NCBI RefSeq assembly: GCF_007752345.1 | Contig: NZ_CP036299.1 | Span: 4,560,001-4,624,000, forward strand | DNA: 64,000 nucleotides | DNA from: Planctopirus ephydatiae | GTDB taxonomy: Bacteria > Planctomycetota > Planctomycetia > Planctomycetales > Planctomycetaceae | Reading direction: 5' to 3' | In this document: positions 55,940-64,000 of the stretch, one piece after another | Layout of the letters: every line of letters starts with the position of its first letter | Numbering within the stretch: position 1 is the first letter of the stretch | Made by a program: the position numbers and the translations under genes | The notes under the pieces: generated by a model | The model's input: the letters and a program-made list of their open reading frames with translations, nothing else | The model's database searches: none | Told to the model about the DNA's origin: nothing

Positions 55940-56941
55940 TTACTTCTTCGGGTTAGGTGCCAGGGGCTTCTCGGGAATCAAACCCGAAGCTCGTAACCAG
56001 TCTTCGCAGCGAGCAGGCCAGGTAGCGGCAGCACCAGCATCCGGGAACATCCCGAATCCATGCCCACCTTTAGAATAGATATGCAGGTCAAAAGGAACAT
56101 TCGCCTTCTTAAGCGCTGTCGCATAGAACAGGCTGCTTTCACACGTCACGGGATCATTAAAAGCATGAGCCATAAAGGCCGTTGGCGTCTTCGAAGTGAC
56201 CGGCAGCAGTTCCGAAAGTTCTTTTCCTTTGGTCATATAAGCAGGATAGACCAGAATTGTAAAATCGGGCCGAATGTTCGCCTTCTCTGTCGTGGCCTTG
56301 GCGTCCGCAAACTCCGGTGTTTCAAAGCGAGTGCTGGCCAGTGCTGCCAGATGCCCCCCTGCTGAAAAACCGAGGATGCCGATCCGTTCCGGATTCAATC
56401 CCCACTCTTTGGCATTCGCCCGCACCAGTTCAATCGCTCTCTGCCCATCTTCGAGGGGAGCTTTCCAGTTCGGCTGATCCTTACGGGCCGGGACTCGATA
56501 TTTGAGAAGAATGGCAGTCACACCCAGTGTATTCAGCCACTCACAAACGGCCGTCCCTTCGTGCTCAATCGCGAGAATGCTGTACCCACCACCCGGACAG
56601 ACAATGACCGCTGTCCCATTTTTGATATCGACTGGCGGCTCATAAACGGCAAGAGTCGGGTTAGCCACATTTTGCAGCCTCGGGACTTGTCGACCGGCAG
56701 TCAGAGGTGCCGCCAGCCCTTCAGGCTGTGGTAAAGGGGCTACTTGAGCCGAACCTTCGGGCCACAGCGGAAGTACAATTTTCGGTTCAGCAGCAAAGGC
56801 ACTCCCCAGATTCACCAGCGCCAGCAGACTCCCCGCAATCACAGTGGTGACTCTCAAAATGCCAAAGCGGGCGACCTGTCGAGCCACAGAGCGTCGAGCC
56901 ACAGGGCTTCGAGTCACAGAGCAGAAGAAGTTGTTTGTCAT
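55940..56941 (-). CDS. Exported alpha/beta hydrolase (esterase/lipase type)
   Basis: This 333-residue protein has an N-terminal signal (about residues 26-50, ending GSAFA|AEP). The hydrolase has an oxyanion CPGGGYSILAIEHEG, nucleophile elbow GFSAGG with S193, and a His in GGHGFG (H294). D263 in AHAFNDPVT probably completes the triad. The layout resembles BD-FAE/acetylxylan-esterase-like enzymes common in planctomycetes. The start at 56941 has GGAAG upstream and keeps the signal. The first 25 residues contain a short repeat (VARRS/VARQV) made by a 15-bp DNA repeat. Confidence 0.88.
   Translation of the reverse strand: MTNNFFCSVTRSPVARRSVARQVARFGILRVTTVIAGSLLALVNLGSAFAAEPKIVLPLWPEGSAQVAPLPQPEGLAAPLTAGRQVPRLQNVANPTLAVYEPPVDIKNGTAVIVCPGGGYSILAIEHEGTAVCEWLNTLGVTAILLKYRVPARKDQPNWKAPLEDGQRAIELVRANAKEWGLNPERIGILGFSAGGHLAALASTRFETPEFADAKATTEKANIRPDFTILVYPAYMTKGKELSELLPVTSKTPTAFMAHAFNDPVTCESSLFYATALKKANVPFDLHIYSKGGHGFGMFPDAGAAATWPARCEDWLRASGLIPEKPLAPNPKK
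56879..56923. repeat. Three tandem 15-bp repeats inside a signal-peptide region
   Basis: Units TCGAGCCACAGAGCG, TCGAGCCACAGGGCT and TCGAGTCACAGAGCA lie at 56879, 56894 and 56909. They keep the reading frame and encode the positive N-region of the esterase signal. The length would vary by five residues per unit. Confidence 0.8.
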
Positions 56942-56986
56942 CAGCAGGTACTTCCACGAAAAGTCATGAGACGGAGGATTCACAGC

Positions 56987-57493
56987 CTACGGCATCAGGT
57001 GCCCTGTCTGCAGCAGTCGAACCTCGTCACCAAGTCGAATTTTTCCACCAGTGCGGACTTTGGCCGTCAAACCGCCATGTCCTCTCATGGCGTTATAGCC
57101 TCCCGGGCCCAGGTTTTCTTCCATACGTGAACAAGGATCGCATGAGCCAGTCCCTTCGAAAATGGCTTCTCCCACTTGAAAGGTTTGTCCTTTCAGAGCC
57201 AGCAGATTGATCCCCGAGACCACAAGATTGCGGCGAACAAGTGCCGGATCAAGCCTTTCCATCTGCATCAGACCAGCTACAGCAACAAGATGCTCGGCCT
57301 GAATCAGCGTGACTTGCCGTTTGGTGTCGGGACGCCGCTTGGCATGATGATCGCCTTCCAGGCCATAACCCGCGATCGCCAGAACTTCTTCGACAGCCAC
57401 AATGTTCGACCGCCGTGCGGAACTGAGTCCCATCCAGCGAATCGTCCCTGTTTGTGGAACAATCTGCATGAGCTCGGCAATTGTGCGCATCAA
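56987..57493 (-). CDS. MOSC-domain protein
   Basis: This 168-residue single-domain MOSC protein has IRWMGLSSARRSNIVAVEEVLAIAGYGLEGDHHA near the start and the metal-cofactor Cys region GSCDPCSRMEENLGPGGYNAMRGHGGLTAKV. MOSC domains bind sulfur or molybdenum cofactor forms in detoxifying or sulfur-transfer enzymes. There is no partner gene for molybdenum metabolism nearby. It is the first of four co-oriented genes with the esterase, pyrF and cbiX. Confidence 0.92.
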   Translation of the reverse strand: MMRTIAELMQIVPQTGTIRWMGLSSARRSNIVAVEEVLAIAGYGLEGDHHAKRRPDTKRQVTLIQAEHLVAVAGLMQMERLDPALVRRNLVVSGINLLALKGQTFQVGEAIFEGTGSCDPCSRMEENLGPGGYNAMRGHGGLTAKVRTGGKIRLGDEVRLLQTGHLMP

Positions 57494-57821
57494 AAGTTTC
57501 CGTCGCTCTTTTCAGGCTGGTCACACTTTACTGGTTTCAATTTCAAAACATTTCTGGTGAAGATTCCATCGCAGTGATCCTAATGGACGTAGAATATGGA
57601 ATACGATCTTTGACCGTCCGATATCTATTCCCATGGCGAATCGAACGGCCTGTGCCAGGCTGATCAGCCCTTAACAACCATTTCTGGTCACTGGCAACAG
57701 ACGCTTTCAGATGTCGTTTGATCAGACAGATCAGGGAACAGTTCACGTTGATTGATCGCTCGACCAGATTCATTCTTCTGCAGTTTCAATTGCCAATTCG
57801 GCTGTAACGGATTTTTCTGCC
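57494..57821. other. Divergent intergenic region
   Basis: This gap separates the MOSC gene and a methyltransferase gene. I see no convincing gene or hairpin. Promoters for both should be here. Confidence 0.45.
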
Positions 57822-58544
57822 ATGTTGACCAGAGTTCTTGAACCCGAAGTCATGGATACGCCCGAAGAGGCCCGCGCCTACGACGAGATGGATTTCTCCG
57901 CTGTCAACGCGGCTTTTGTCGCTGACCTGGTGGCAGCATTGACTCCTGCCGATCTTCAGTTACCCCGGGACGCCACCACGCCTGAGTTCACGCCCGCTTT
58001 GCCAACGAGCCTTCCACCGACAGTCCTCGACGTGGGCACCGGCACTGCCAGAATCCCTCTCGAGTTCTGCCTGCAGGTGGACTGGGGCCATGTTCTGGCT
58101 GTTGATCTTTCACCCGCCATGCTCGAAATCGCTCAGGAAAATATCCACGCTTCCAGCTATCGGGATCGCATCACGTTAAGGCAAACCACCACCACACCAC
58201 TTGTGGCAGAAGGTGCCAGGTTTCAGATTGTGATGTCCAACAGCCTCGTTCATCATGTGGCAGACGCCTCTCAGCTGCTCCACGAATTAGCCATGCTCGT
58301 GACCCCGGGTGGCGTGCTGTTTGTCCGTGATCTCCTGAGGCCAGAGACCTCAGCAGCGATTGAAGAACTCGTGAATACTCATGCGGGCCAGGATACCCCG
58401 CGCCAGCAGCAGTTGTTCCGGCAGTCTCTGGCGGCCTCACTCAGCCTGAAAGAAGTCGAGGCGATTGCCAGAGAGCTTCCGATCGAAACAACTGTCACAA
58501 AAAACAGCGATCGCCACTGGACACTGGTCGGCAAAGCCCGTTGA
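57822..58544 (+). CDS. SAM-dependent methyltransferase
   Basis: This 240-residue soluble protein has motif I TVLDVGTGTARIPLEFC near residues 67-83, VLAVDLSPAMLEIAQENI for SAM ribose binding, and SNSLVHHVADASQLLHELAMLVTPGGVLFVRDLLRP as motifs III-IV. It belongs to the class I, small-molecule-like methyltransferases. The substrate is not evident. It converges with the RidA-like gene, with 15 bases between the stops. Confidence 0.88.
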   Translation: MLTRVLEPEVMDTPEEARAYDEMDFSAVNAAFVADLVAALTPADLQLPRDATTPEFTPALPTSLPPTVLDVGTGTARIPLEFCLQVDWGHVLAVDLSPAMLEIAQENIHASSYRDRITLRQTTTTPLVAEGARFQIVMSNSLVHHVADASQLLHELAMLVTPGGVLFVRDLLRPETSAAIEELVNTHAGQDTPRQQQLFRQSLAASLSLKEVEAIARELPIETTVTKNSDRHWTLVGKAR

Positions 58545-58559
58545 TAATCACGATCCAAT

Positions 58560-59036
58560 CTACGGCTTCAATAGAAACACCGCTTCGACTTCCACCGGAA
58601 TATTGCTGGGAAGTGAACCCATACCCACCGCACTGCGTGCCCCTTTGCCTGCCACTTCGCCAAAAATCTCGACCATCAGGTTACTGAAGCCATTGATCAC
58701 CTGGGGATGATTGGTAAATTCCGAGACGCAGTTAACCATCCCGAGAGTTTTCACCAGTCGCTCAATCCGATTGAGAGACCCCAGTTCGTGCCTCAAAGTG
58801 GAAAGCATCGTCAGACCGACAGCACGAGCCGCAGAGTAGGCTTCTGTCTCGAACAGATCGACACCCACCTTCCCAACAATCAGCGAACCATCAGCCAGCC
58901 TGGGCCCCTGCCCCGAGACATACAGCCAGCGATCCACAATCACGACGGGCGCATAAACTCCGCCCGGCTGTGGTGGAGGCGGCAAGACCAGCCCCAACTC
59001 ATGCAGACGCTGATCTATCCCGGTAAATTGAGTCAT
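58560..59036 (-). CDS. RidA/YjgF-like protein
   Basis: This 158-residue protein resembles the YjgF-related chorismate mutase-like subfamily. The hallmark GARSAVGMGSLPSNIPVEVEAVFLLKP is near the C-terminus, with VVIVDRWLYVSGQGP earlier. Imine-hydrolysing members have an arginine near this loop (RSAVGMGSLP). It probably deaminates reactive enamines or is a structural relative. It is monocistronic. Confidence 0.9.
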   Translation of the reverse strand: MTQFTGIDQRLHELGLVLPPPPQPGGVYAPVVIVDRWLYVSGQGPRLADGSLIVGKVGVDLFETEAYSAARAVGLTMLSTLRHELGSLNRIERLVKTLGMVNCVSEFTNHPQVINGFSNLMVEIFGEVAGKGARSAVGMGSLPSNIPVEVEAVFLLKP

Positions 59037-59542
59037 TGCACACTACATTCGAGTAACTAGGGTTTCAAGTTTCATCACACATCGTACGGGAGGTCCAAAA
59101 TGTAGCAAGAGAAGGAGTCAGCAGCGAAGAGAAAAGCCCACCAAACAGCGACAGCCACTGGTACTGTAGACCCTGCCGAAGTTTGAAAGGAAAAAAATCA
59201 TCAATTGAGTCCAACGATGGAAATACTCCGTGAATTTTCGTTAAAGGGTGAAGAATTCCAGTTTCGTCCTGTCCGCGCTGAACCATATTCAAGCACTCGG
59301 AGTCCTTGCAAATGGAGTTAAAATTTAGATTCTCAGCAATCAAAATTTGATCCCATGGCGTGCAGTTCGATCAATGTGGATCAATTCGGAATGGTTGCCC
59401 GGTCGGATCTGTTTCAGGATTGCTGACTGTAGGCGACGATTATCGAGCGTGCAGCGAGTACCATCATCCCGGTCTTCACGAACCAAACACACCTGAACCC
59501 CTCTAGAAATGTCCAAAGTTGAACTCCAGAGGATAACGGCTC
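59037..59542. other. 506-base intergenic region
   Basis: This region lies between the start of the RidA-like gene and that of the TPR membrane gene. Two minus-strand frames without ribosome binding sites or motifs are present and treated as chance. No hairpin stands out. Confidence 0.45.
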
Positions 59543-61555
59543 TTGGCGGCTTTCTCCGACTCACAATTGAAATCGGCTTCTCCTGATCCTTCGCCTGTTG
59601 GCGGATTTCGAGCAGGTCTCCTGTTGCTGTGTATGGCAACGGGAATCGCGACCATCATCGCGGTAGTCATTGCCTATGAGCCAGCACTTCAAGGCGAATT
59701 TCTCTTTGACGATCAGGGATCAATTACTTCCAACCCTTCGATTCGTGATCTATGGCGAATGGATCAGATTCTGGCTCCACCTCCCCGCGGCGGCACAACT
59801 GTCGATGGCCGCCCTGTTCTTAACCTGACTTTCGCCCTCAATTACGCGATCGGAGCCGAATCAACCTTCAGTTACCATCTTCTGAATATTGTCATCCATC
59901 TCGTGAATACTCTGCTGATCATCTGCCTGATGACCTGTGCATTGAGTTGGATCCAACCCGATCTCTCACGCGAATATCGGTGGCTCATCGGTTGGATTGC
60001 CGGTCTTCTGTGGGCCATTCATCCCTTGCCAGTCGCGGCCGTGGCCTACATTTCACAACGGGCTGAGTCACTCTCCGCGATGTTTCTGCTTCTGGCGATG
60101 GTACTCTTTTCAATTTCCATTCTAAGATCTCAGCTGATACAAATTCTGCAGGTCGCCCCAATTCTGTTCCTCGGTAGTCTCACAAAAGAAACCATGGTGG
60201 GTGCACCACTCATTCTGATGCTTTATGACCGGGCCTTTTACGCGACCTCTTGGCAGGAACTCCGGAAACGACGCTCGCTCGTGCATCTGGCGAACTGGCT
60301 CGTTGTCGGTATTGGTATTGCGATTGGTCAGGTATTGGGAGGACGTGGATCGTCCGCAGGATTCGATGGCAAACTCAGTTCCTTGGATTACTTCGGTTTA
60401 CAGTCCATAAATGTTCCAAACTACTTTTGGAAGACCATCTGGCCAACAGGCCTCGCCGTTGACTACGGCATCCAGCAGCCCTACGACCCGCTGGTCTCTA
60501 CGGGACTGTCAATCGCCGCGCTGATTGTCTTCCTCGCCTCCTGCTTCTGGTATTGGCAAAACCCAAAATCTGGTTTTCTCCCTCTCGCAATCCTCGTCTG
60601 GATGGCTCCAAGTTCCAGCTTTATTCCCATCCAGACCCAAACCGGTGGCGAGCATCGCTTTTACCTTCCTGCCGCAGGCGTTATTTGCAGCATCATTTTG
60701 CTGTTAATCGAATGGGCCACGCGTCAATCGAAGTCAACTGATCACAAGATCTCTTCCACACGCTGGCTCATTATTATTGGGATAGTCTCCATCCTCTTGA
60801 TGATCCCCATAACACGGCAATATTCGAGTCAGTTCGCAACTTCTGGCCAGTTACTGGCATCACTGGCGGAGAATCGACCTTCAAATTGGCGCGCTGTCAC
60901 CACTCGTAGCCGGCAACTTGCCGCCGCAGGTCAATGCCCGGAAGCAATCGCTCTTTGCGAACGTGCCGAACATCTCAGCGGAAACCGATATGAAGCTGCA
61001 TTGGCAAAAGGAGCCTGCTTTGAGTTGTGCCAGAAAGGAAGTGAAGCCGTCGCCCAGTACCGACAGGCAGTCCAGCTTCGACCACTCGAAATGGCTGGAT
61101 ACTACGGTTTGGGACGATCACTCAAGATCTTGGAAGATCGAGTCGGTGCAGTCTCCCAATTGACCCGGGCTCTGGAGATACAACCATTGGCCATCGTATT
61201 CTGCGAAAGAGGCGACATTTTTCTCGAAGCAGGACGTATGGCCGAGGCCAAAGCCGACTTTCTCTCGGCGGTCTCTCTGGATCCTTTCTGTCATCGAGCC
61301 CTGTCGAATCTTGCAGGTCTCACTCTGGAAGCAGGCGACATGCAAACAGCCCGTGCCCTGTTTGAAAGAGCAATTGCTTGCGACCCGAAAGATGTGCAGT
61401 CTCATTACTGGCTGGCCGCCATCCTGGCGACAAATGGTGAGCGCGCACGGGCTCTTTATCACGCAAAAGTCGCAGCCTCACTTTCTTCAAATCCACTTTG
61501 CCACGAGCTTTTGCAACGACTCACCAATGAGGAAGTTCGTCCTCAGGCCGATTGA
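59543..61555 (+). CDS. TMTC-like membrane protein with TPR repeats
   Basis: This 670-residue protein starts with TTG (GAGG about 10 bases upstream). The first 440 residues have about ten membrane segments and motifs like O-mannosyltransferase TMTC proteins: FLFDDQGSITSNPSIRDLW with D56-D57, GRPVLNLTFALNYAIG, HPLPVAAVAYISQRAESLSAMF and EHRFYLPAAGV. The last 230 residues are TPR repeats (AGQCPEAIALCERAEHL, EAVAQYRQAVQLRPLEMAGYYGLGRSLK). It is probably a glycosyltransferase that uses polyprenyl-linked sugar outside the membrane. The acceptor is unknown. The DD motif supports activity. Confidence 0.8.
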   Translation: MAAFSDSQLKSASPDPSPVGGFRAGLLLLCMATGIATIIAVVIAYEPALQGEFLFDDQGSITSNPSIRDLWRMDQILAPPPRGGTTVDGRPVLNLTFALNYAIGAESTFSYHLLNIVIHLVNTLLIICLMTCALSWIQPDLSREYRWLIGWIAGLLWAIHPLPVAAVAYISQRAESLSAMFLLLAMVLFSISILRSQLIQILQVAPILFLGSLTKETMVGAPLILMLYDRAFYATSWQELRKRRSLVHLANWLVVGIGIAIGQVLGGRGSSAGFDGKLSSLDYFGLQSINVPNYFWKTIWPTGLAVDYGIQQPYDPLVSTGLSIAALIVFLASCFWYWQNPKSGFLPLAILVWMAPSSSFIPIQTQTGGEHRFYLPAAGVICSIILLLIEWATRQSKSTDHKISSTRWLIIIGIVSILLMIPITRQYSSQFATSGQLLASLAENRPSNWRAVTTRSRQLAAAGQCPEAIALCERAEHLSGNRYEAALAKGACFELCQKGSEAVAQYRQAVQLRPLEMAGYYGLGRSLKILEDRVGAVSQLTRALEIQPLAIVFCERGDIFLEAGRMAEAKADFLSAVSLDPFCHRALSNLAGLTLEAGDMQTARALFERAIACDPKDVQSHYWLAAILATNGERARALYHAKVAASLSSNPLCHELLQRLTNEEVRPQAD

Positions 61556-61960
61556 TCGCAGAGTCTCACAGCAAATCCAACAGGTCTTCTCTCAACTCCT
61601 GTAGTCCTCCGGAATTTCGACCTTTTGCCGCAGTTCACGGTGATTTCCCGCTGTCGAGACCCAAGGATGAATCCTCCGAAGCACCCAGAAACCTTTTGAG
61701 CAGGATTTCGACTGACAGTCCGTCGAACGACGTCGTGGTCATGGTGGGCAGAGTTGGATATAATCGTTTGGTACAGCATATCTGGAAATATTTCGTGACA
61801 AACTTTTCACTGAACTGAATCAATGAGACTGCTGACGCTTTGAGGAACCCAAAAACTTCTGGTGATTTATAGGTTCGATTTCGTCTCTTAACTGTTGGAA
61901 GGACATCTTTTCCAGTTGAGACTTTTCAGTTGATCAATTTCGTAAGCAGGGAGCTTGAAG
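61556..61960. other. Intergenic region
   Basis: No gene or hairpin is seen. It carries the promoter region of the glutathione peroxidase gene and ends with GGGAG seven bases before its ATG. Confidence 0.5.
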
Positions 61961-62557
61961 ATGAGAAGTCTGGTTCGCGGTCTAATGATTTTAGCACTCG
62001 TAAGTGCAGCAGTTGTAACTAGTCTGATGACAAAAGGAGACAAAATGACAACCGTCGCGGCTGATGCAACTGGCTCGATCTACCGGCACAAACTCACAAC
62101 TCTCAGCGGTGAACCCGTCGAACTCTCCAAGTACAAAGGCAAAGTGATTCTCGTCGTCAACGTCGCCAGTGCCTGCGGCTACACAGGCCAGTACAAGCCT
62201 CTGCAAGCCATCTCGGAAAAATACAAAGAACAGGGTCTGGAAGTGGTGGGCGTTCCCTGCAATCAGTTCGGCGGACAGGAACCCGGATCGGCCGATGAAA
62301 TTCAGACCTTCTGCTCGAACAAGTATGGTGTCACATTCGATCTCCTGGCCAAAACCGATGTGAATGGTCCCAAGGCATCTCCTCTATACGTCGATTTGAA
62401 GGCACAAAGCCCCAATGGCAATGGCGACATCGGCTGGAACTTCGAAAAGTTTCTCATCTCCCGCGATGGCAAAGTCGTGGGTCGCTACAAGTCGGGCGTC
62501 AAGCCAGATTCCAAGGAATTGGTCTCCGCTATCGAAGCCGAATTGGCCAAGAAATAA
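61961..62557 (+). CDS. Exported glutathione peroxidase family protein
   Basis: This 198-residue protein has an N-terminal hydrophobic segment (residues 6-23) that is a signal or anchor. The peroxidase part shows LSGEPVELSKYKGKVILVVNVASACGYTGQY with catalytic C72, CNQFGGQEPG with the family Gln, and WNFEKFLI with the catalytic Trp and Asn. It uses Cys in place of selenocysteine. Bacterial members often use thioredoxin. It should reduce peroxides outside the cytoplasmic membrane. GGGAG precedes the ATG at 61961. Confidence 0.92.
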   Translation: MRSLVRGLMILALVSAAVVTSLMTKGDKMTTVAADATGSIYRHKLTTLSGEPVELSKYKGKVILVVNVASACGYTGQYKPLQAISEKYKEQGLEVVGVPCNQFGGQEPGSADEIQTFCSNKYGVTFDLLAKTDVNGPKASPLYVDLKAQSPNGNGDIGWNFEKFLISRDGKVVGRYKSGVKPDSKELVSAIEAELAKK

Positions 62558-62646
62558 CGGTTGAATTTGAAGTAAGTCAGCCTCAAACGTGTGAGGAACT
62601 CTTGTTCTGAGCGATTCGTTTGAAGCGAGAATCGATGGTTGATTGA

Positions 62647-62680
62647 GGCCCACCCTCACAAGGGTGGGCCATTGCTTTCT
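62647..62680 (+). terminator. Terminator-like hairpin after the peroxidase gene
   Basis: A perfect 10-bp stem GGCCCACCCT-CACA-AGGGTGGGCC lies 90 bases after the stop codon. It is followed by only a broken T-tract (ATTGCTTTCT), so termination may be weak. The rest of 62558-62879 shows no gene. Confidence 0.65.
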
Positions 62681-62879
62681 CCCACACCTTCTCGGCTGAC
62701 AGATCTGAATTGCCGACCACCTCTCAGGCTCTAACAAGGTTCACTATTAACTCATCTGACAAATTGGCCAAATTCCAGCTTGCAAGTCGTAGAGAATCGG
62801 CAAATGCTGAAGTGAACATTGTTGATTCTCGGACATCACGAGCGAACGGATTCCCAGGCGATTCTTGATCGGGCGAAGT

Positions 62880-64000
62880 ATGCAGATTCTGTTGCTCGCT
62901 GGCTGGATCATAGCCACATTCGGGTGGCTCAGACCCATCGTGGCAGCCATCAACTACCTGTCGGCCAAGCCTTATTCCAGGCAAACACTCCAGTGGATTC
63001 ATGGTGTTCTGTTTGTTTGTGCCGGAGTTGTGGGCATTGTTGGCACAGCGGTGTTCTCGATCCGCTTACTCAGTATTGAGCCACTCGCTCCGTCGATCCT
63101 GGAAACTGGATATCTGATCTGTGGCGTTGGTCTTGTGGGTTGGTGGGTCGCAGATGTGATCGAATGGCAGCGGGCTTGTCGGAGATCTGTCGACGAAGAA
63201 TGTCATCTCCAGCGCCTTTCCTGGAAGAATGCACTCCAGCACCATCCCGGTGCTTCACGACTTTTGGGCTTGCCTGGTAACGAAGTGCTGATGCTCGAGG
63301 TGGCCCAGCGAATCATTCGTTGCGAAGGACTGCCCGAGGTCGCGAGTGGACTATCGATTGCTCACCTCTCGGACGTTCATTTTCGAGAAGGCATGCCGCT
63401 GGAATACTTCCGTGCGGTGTTTGAAGAACTGGGGCGGCTTCGTCCGGATCTCTACATTTTCACTGGCGATCTGCACGATGACCCCGACTGTCTGCGCTGG
63501 GTTCCCGAACTCTTCGGCTCGTTGCACGCGCCGCTGGGGTGCTATTTCGTACTTGGCAATCATGACTGGCATGCCGATCATGTCAACGCCCGCATCGCTC
63601 TTGAAGATGCGGGCTGGATTGATCTGGCTGGCCGCGTGTTACCGCTGAGAGACCCCAGTGGTGAAATTGTCATCGCGGGAACAGAATTCCCCTGGATGGG
63701 CGACCTCCCGCCCTTCGCCTCGATGCCAGACAATCGCTTCCGGATTCTGGCCTCGCATACGCCCGACCTGTGGCGCTGGGCTGTCGATCAACATGTCCAC
63801 CTTATGCTTGCCGGGCATACGCATGGGGGGCAATGCCGCCTACCGATCCTGGGGCCGGTCTTTGCTCCCAGTGTCGATGGTGTCAGATATGCAGGTGGAC
63901 TCTACAAAAAGAACTCGATGTATCTGCACGTTTCCCGGGGGATTTCCGGAAAGGATCGATTGCGATTTGGCTGTCTGCCAGAAATCACCCGCTTTGTCCT
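62880..64000 (+). CDS. Membrane-anchored metallophosphoesterase, C-terminus outside the window
   Basis: The frame is open from the ATG at 62880 to the window edge (373 residues so far). Residues 1-110 hold about four hydrophobic segments. The calcineurin-like phosphoesterase core follows: LSDVHF with D165 and H167, TGDLHDDPD, LGNHDWHAD, LASHTPD and AGHTHGGQ near H313-G316. The histidines and aspartates needed for two metals are all present. Similar YkuE-type enzymes act on lipid or nucleotide phosphates. The start has only a weak ribosome binding site. No stop codon is reached. Confidence 0.88.
   Translation, partial: MQILLLAGWIIATFGWLRPIVAAINYLSAKPYSRQTLQWIHGVLFVCAGVVGIVGTAVFSIRLLSIEPLAPSILETGYLICGVGLVGWWVADVIEWQRACRRSVDEECHLQRLSWKNALQHHPGASRLLGLPGNEVLMLEVAQRIIRCEGLPEVASGLSIAHLSDVHFREGMPLEYFRAVFEELGRLRPDLYIFTGDLHDDPDCLRWVPELFGSLHAPLGCYFVLGNHDWHADHVNARIALEDAGWIDLAGRVLPLRDPSGEIVIAGTEFPWMGDLPPFASMPDNRFRILASHTPDLWRWAVDQHVHLMLAGHTHGGQCRLPILGPVFAPSVDGVRYAGGLYKKNSMYLHVSRGISGKDRLRFGCLPEITRFV

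Noticed and set aside
59065-59639. Two minus-strand frames
   Set aside because: They lack ribosome binding sites and motifs, and the second overlaps the TMTC-like gene start.
1-64000. CRISPR arrays, prophage, insertion sequences, tRNA or rRNA genes
   Set aside because: None of their usual signatures was seen by reading the sequence, though a systematic search was not possible.

Overview
This window looks like a piece of a planctomycete chromosome, from the Planctomycetaceae (Planctopirus, Schlesneria or Rubinisphaera type). That assignment is inferred from gene content. There are two DUF1559 proteins with pilin-like N-termini, a Tat-exported Gfo/Idh/MocA oxidoreductase, a DUF1080 protein, other Tat or lipoprotein-exported proteins, large repeat-rich proteins of unknown role, and a mid-range GC content. 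I see no phage, transposase, integrase, CRISPR array, tRNA or rRNA gene. Genes sit on both strands in short operons, and the gaps between them carry small palindromic repeats.

Left third (1-24 kb). A secreted-protein fragment and the oxidoreductase come first. Next is a four-gene ABC import operon of the TrpXYZ-like type (substrate-binding protein, permease, ATPase) with a STAS-domain fusion protein inserted second. Further on are a Tat-exported pyruvyl-transferase-like protein, a MarC membrane protein, and a second ABC importer (ATPase, permease, NMT1/THI5-type lipoprotein). Two exported proteins follow. A signalling cluster then encodes a CheX-like phosphatase, a stand-alone CheY receiver and an HDOD-GGDEF diguanylate cyclase on the minus strand, with a NarL-type regulator facing away from them.

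Middle (22.9-45 kb). The L13-S9 ribosomal operon ends in a strong terminator. It is followed by MgtE, a repeat-rich 0.8 kb gap, a TPR lipoprotein with two degenerate YHS-like ends, an rRNA-type methyltransferase, a HAD phosphatase, an acyltransferase-3 protein, and an RND pump that starts with TTG and has no adaptor gene beside it. After these come a 1175-residue zinc-ribbon/HEAT/TM/propeller protein, a DUF1559 protein, and three exported or membrane proteins of unknown function.

Right third (45-64 kb). This part is mostly housekeeping: an AlaC-like aminotransferase, a GspG pseudopilin, NAD(P)HX epimerase, a ParB without ParA, a TPR membrane protein and a polytopic histidine-containing membrane protein. 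A second DUF1559 gene is followed by a tiny lipoprotein. Then come an XRE-cupin regulator, CbiX, PyrF, an exported esterase, a MOSC protein, a methyltransferase, a RidA-like protein, a TMTC-like TPR membrane protein, an exported glutathione peroxidase and an incomplete metallophosphoesterase at the right edge.

The points I find most worth following are the STAS subunit inside an ABC importer operon, the CheX/CheY/HDOD-GGDEF cluster without receptor or kinase, and at least four families of short palindromic repeats found in more than one gap.
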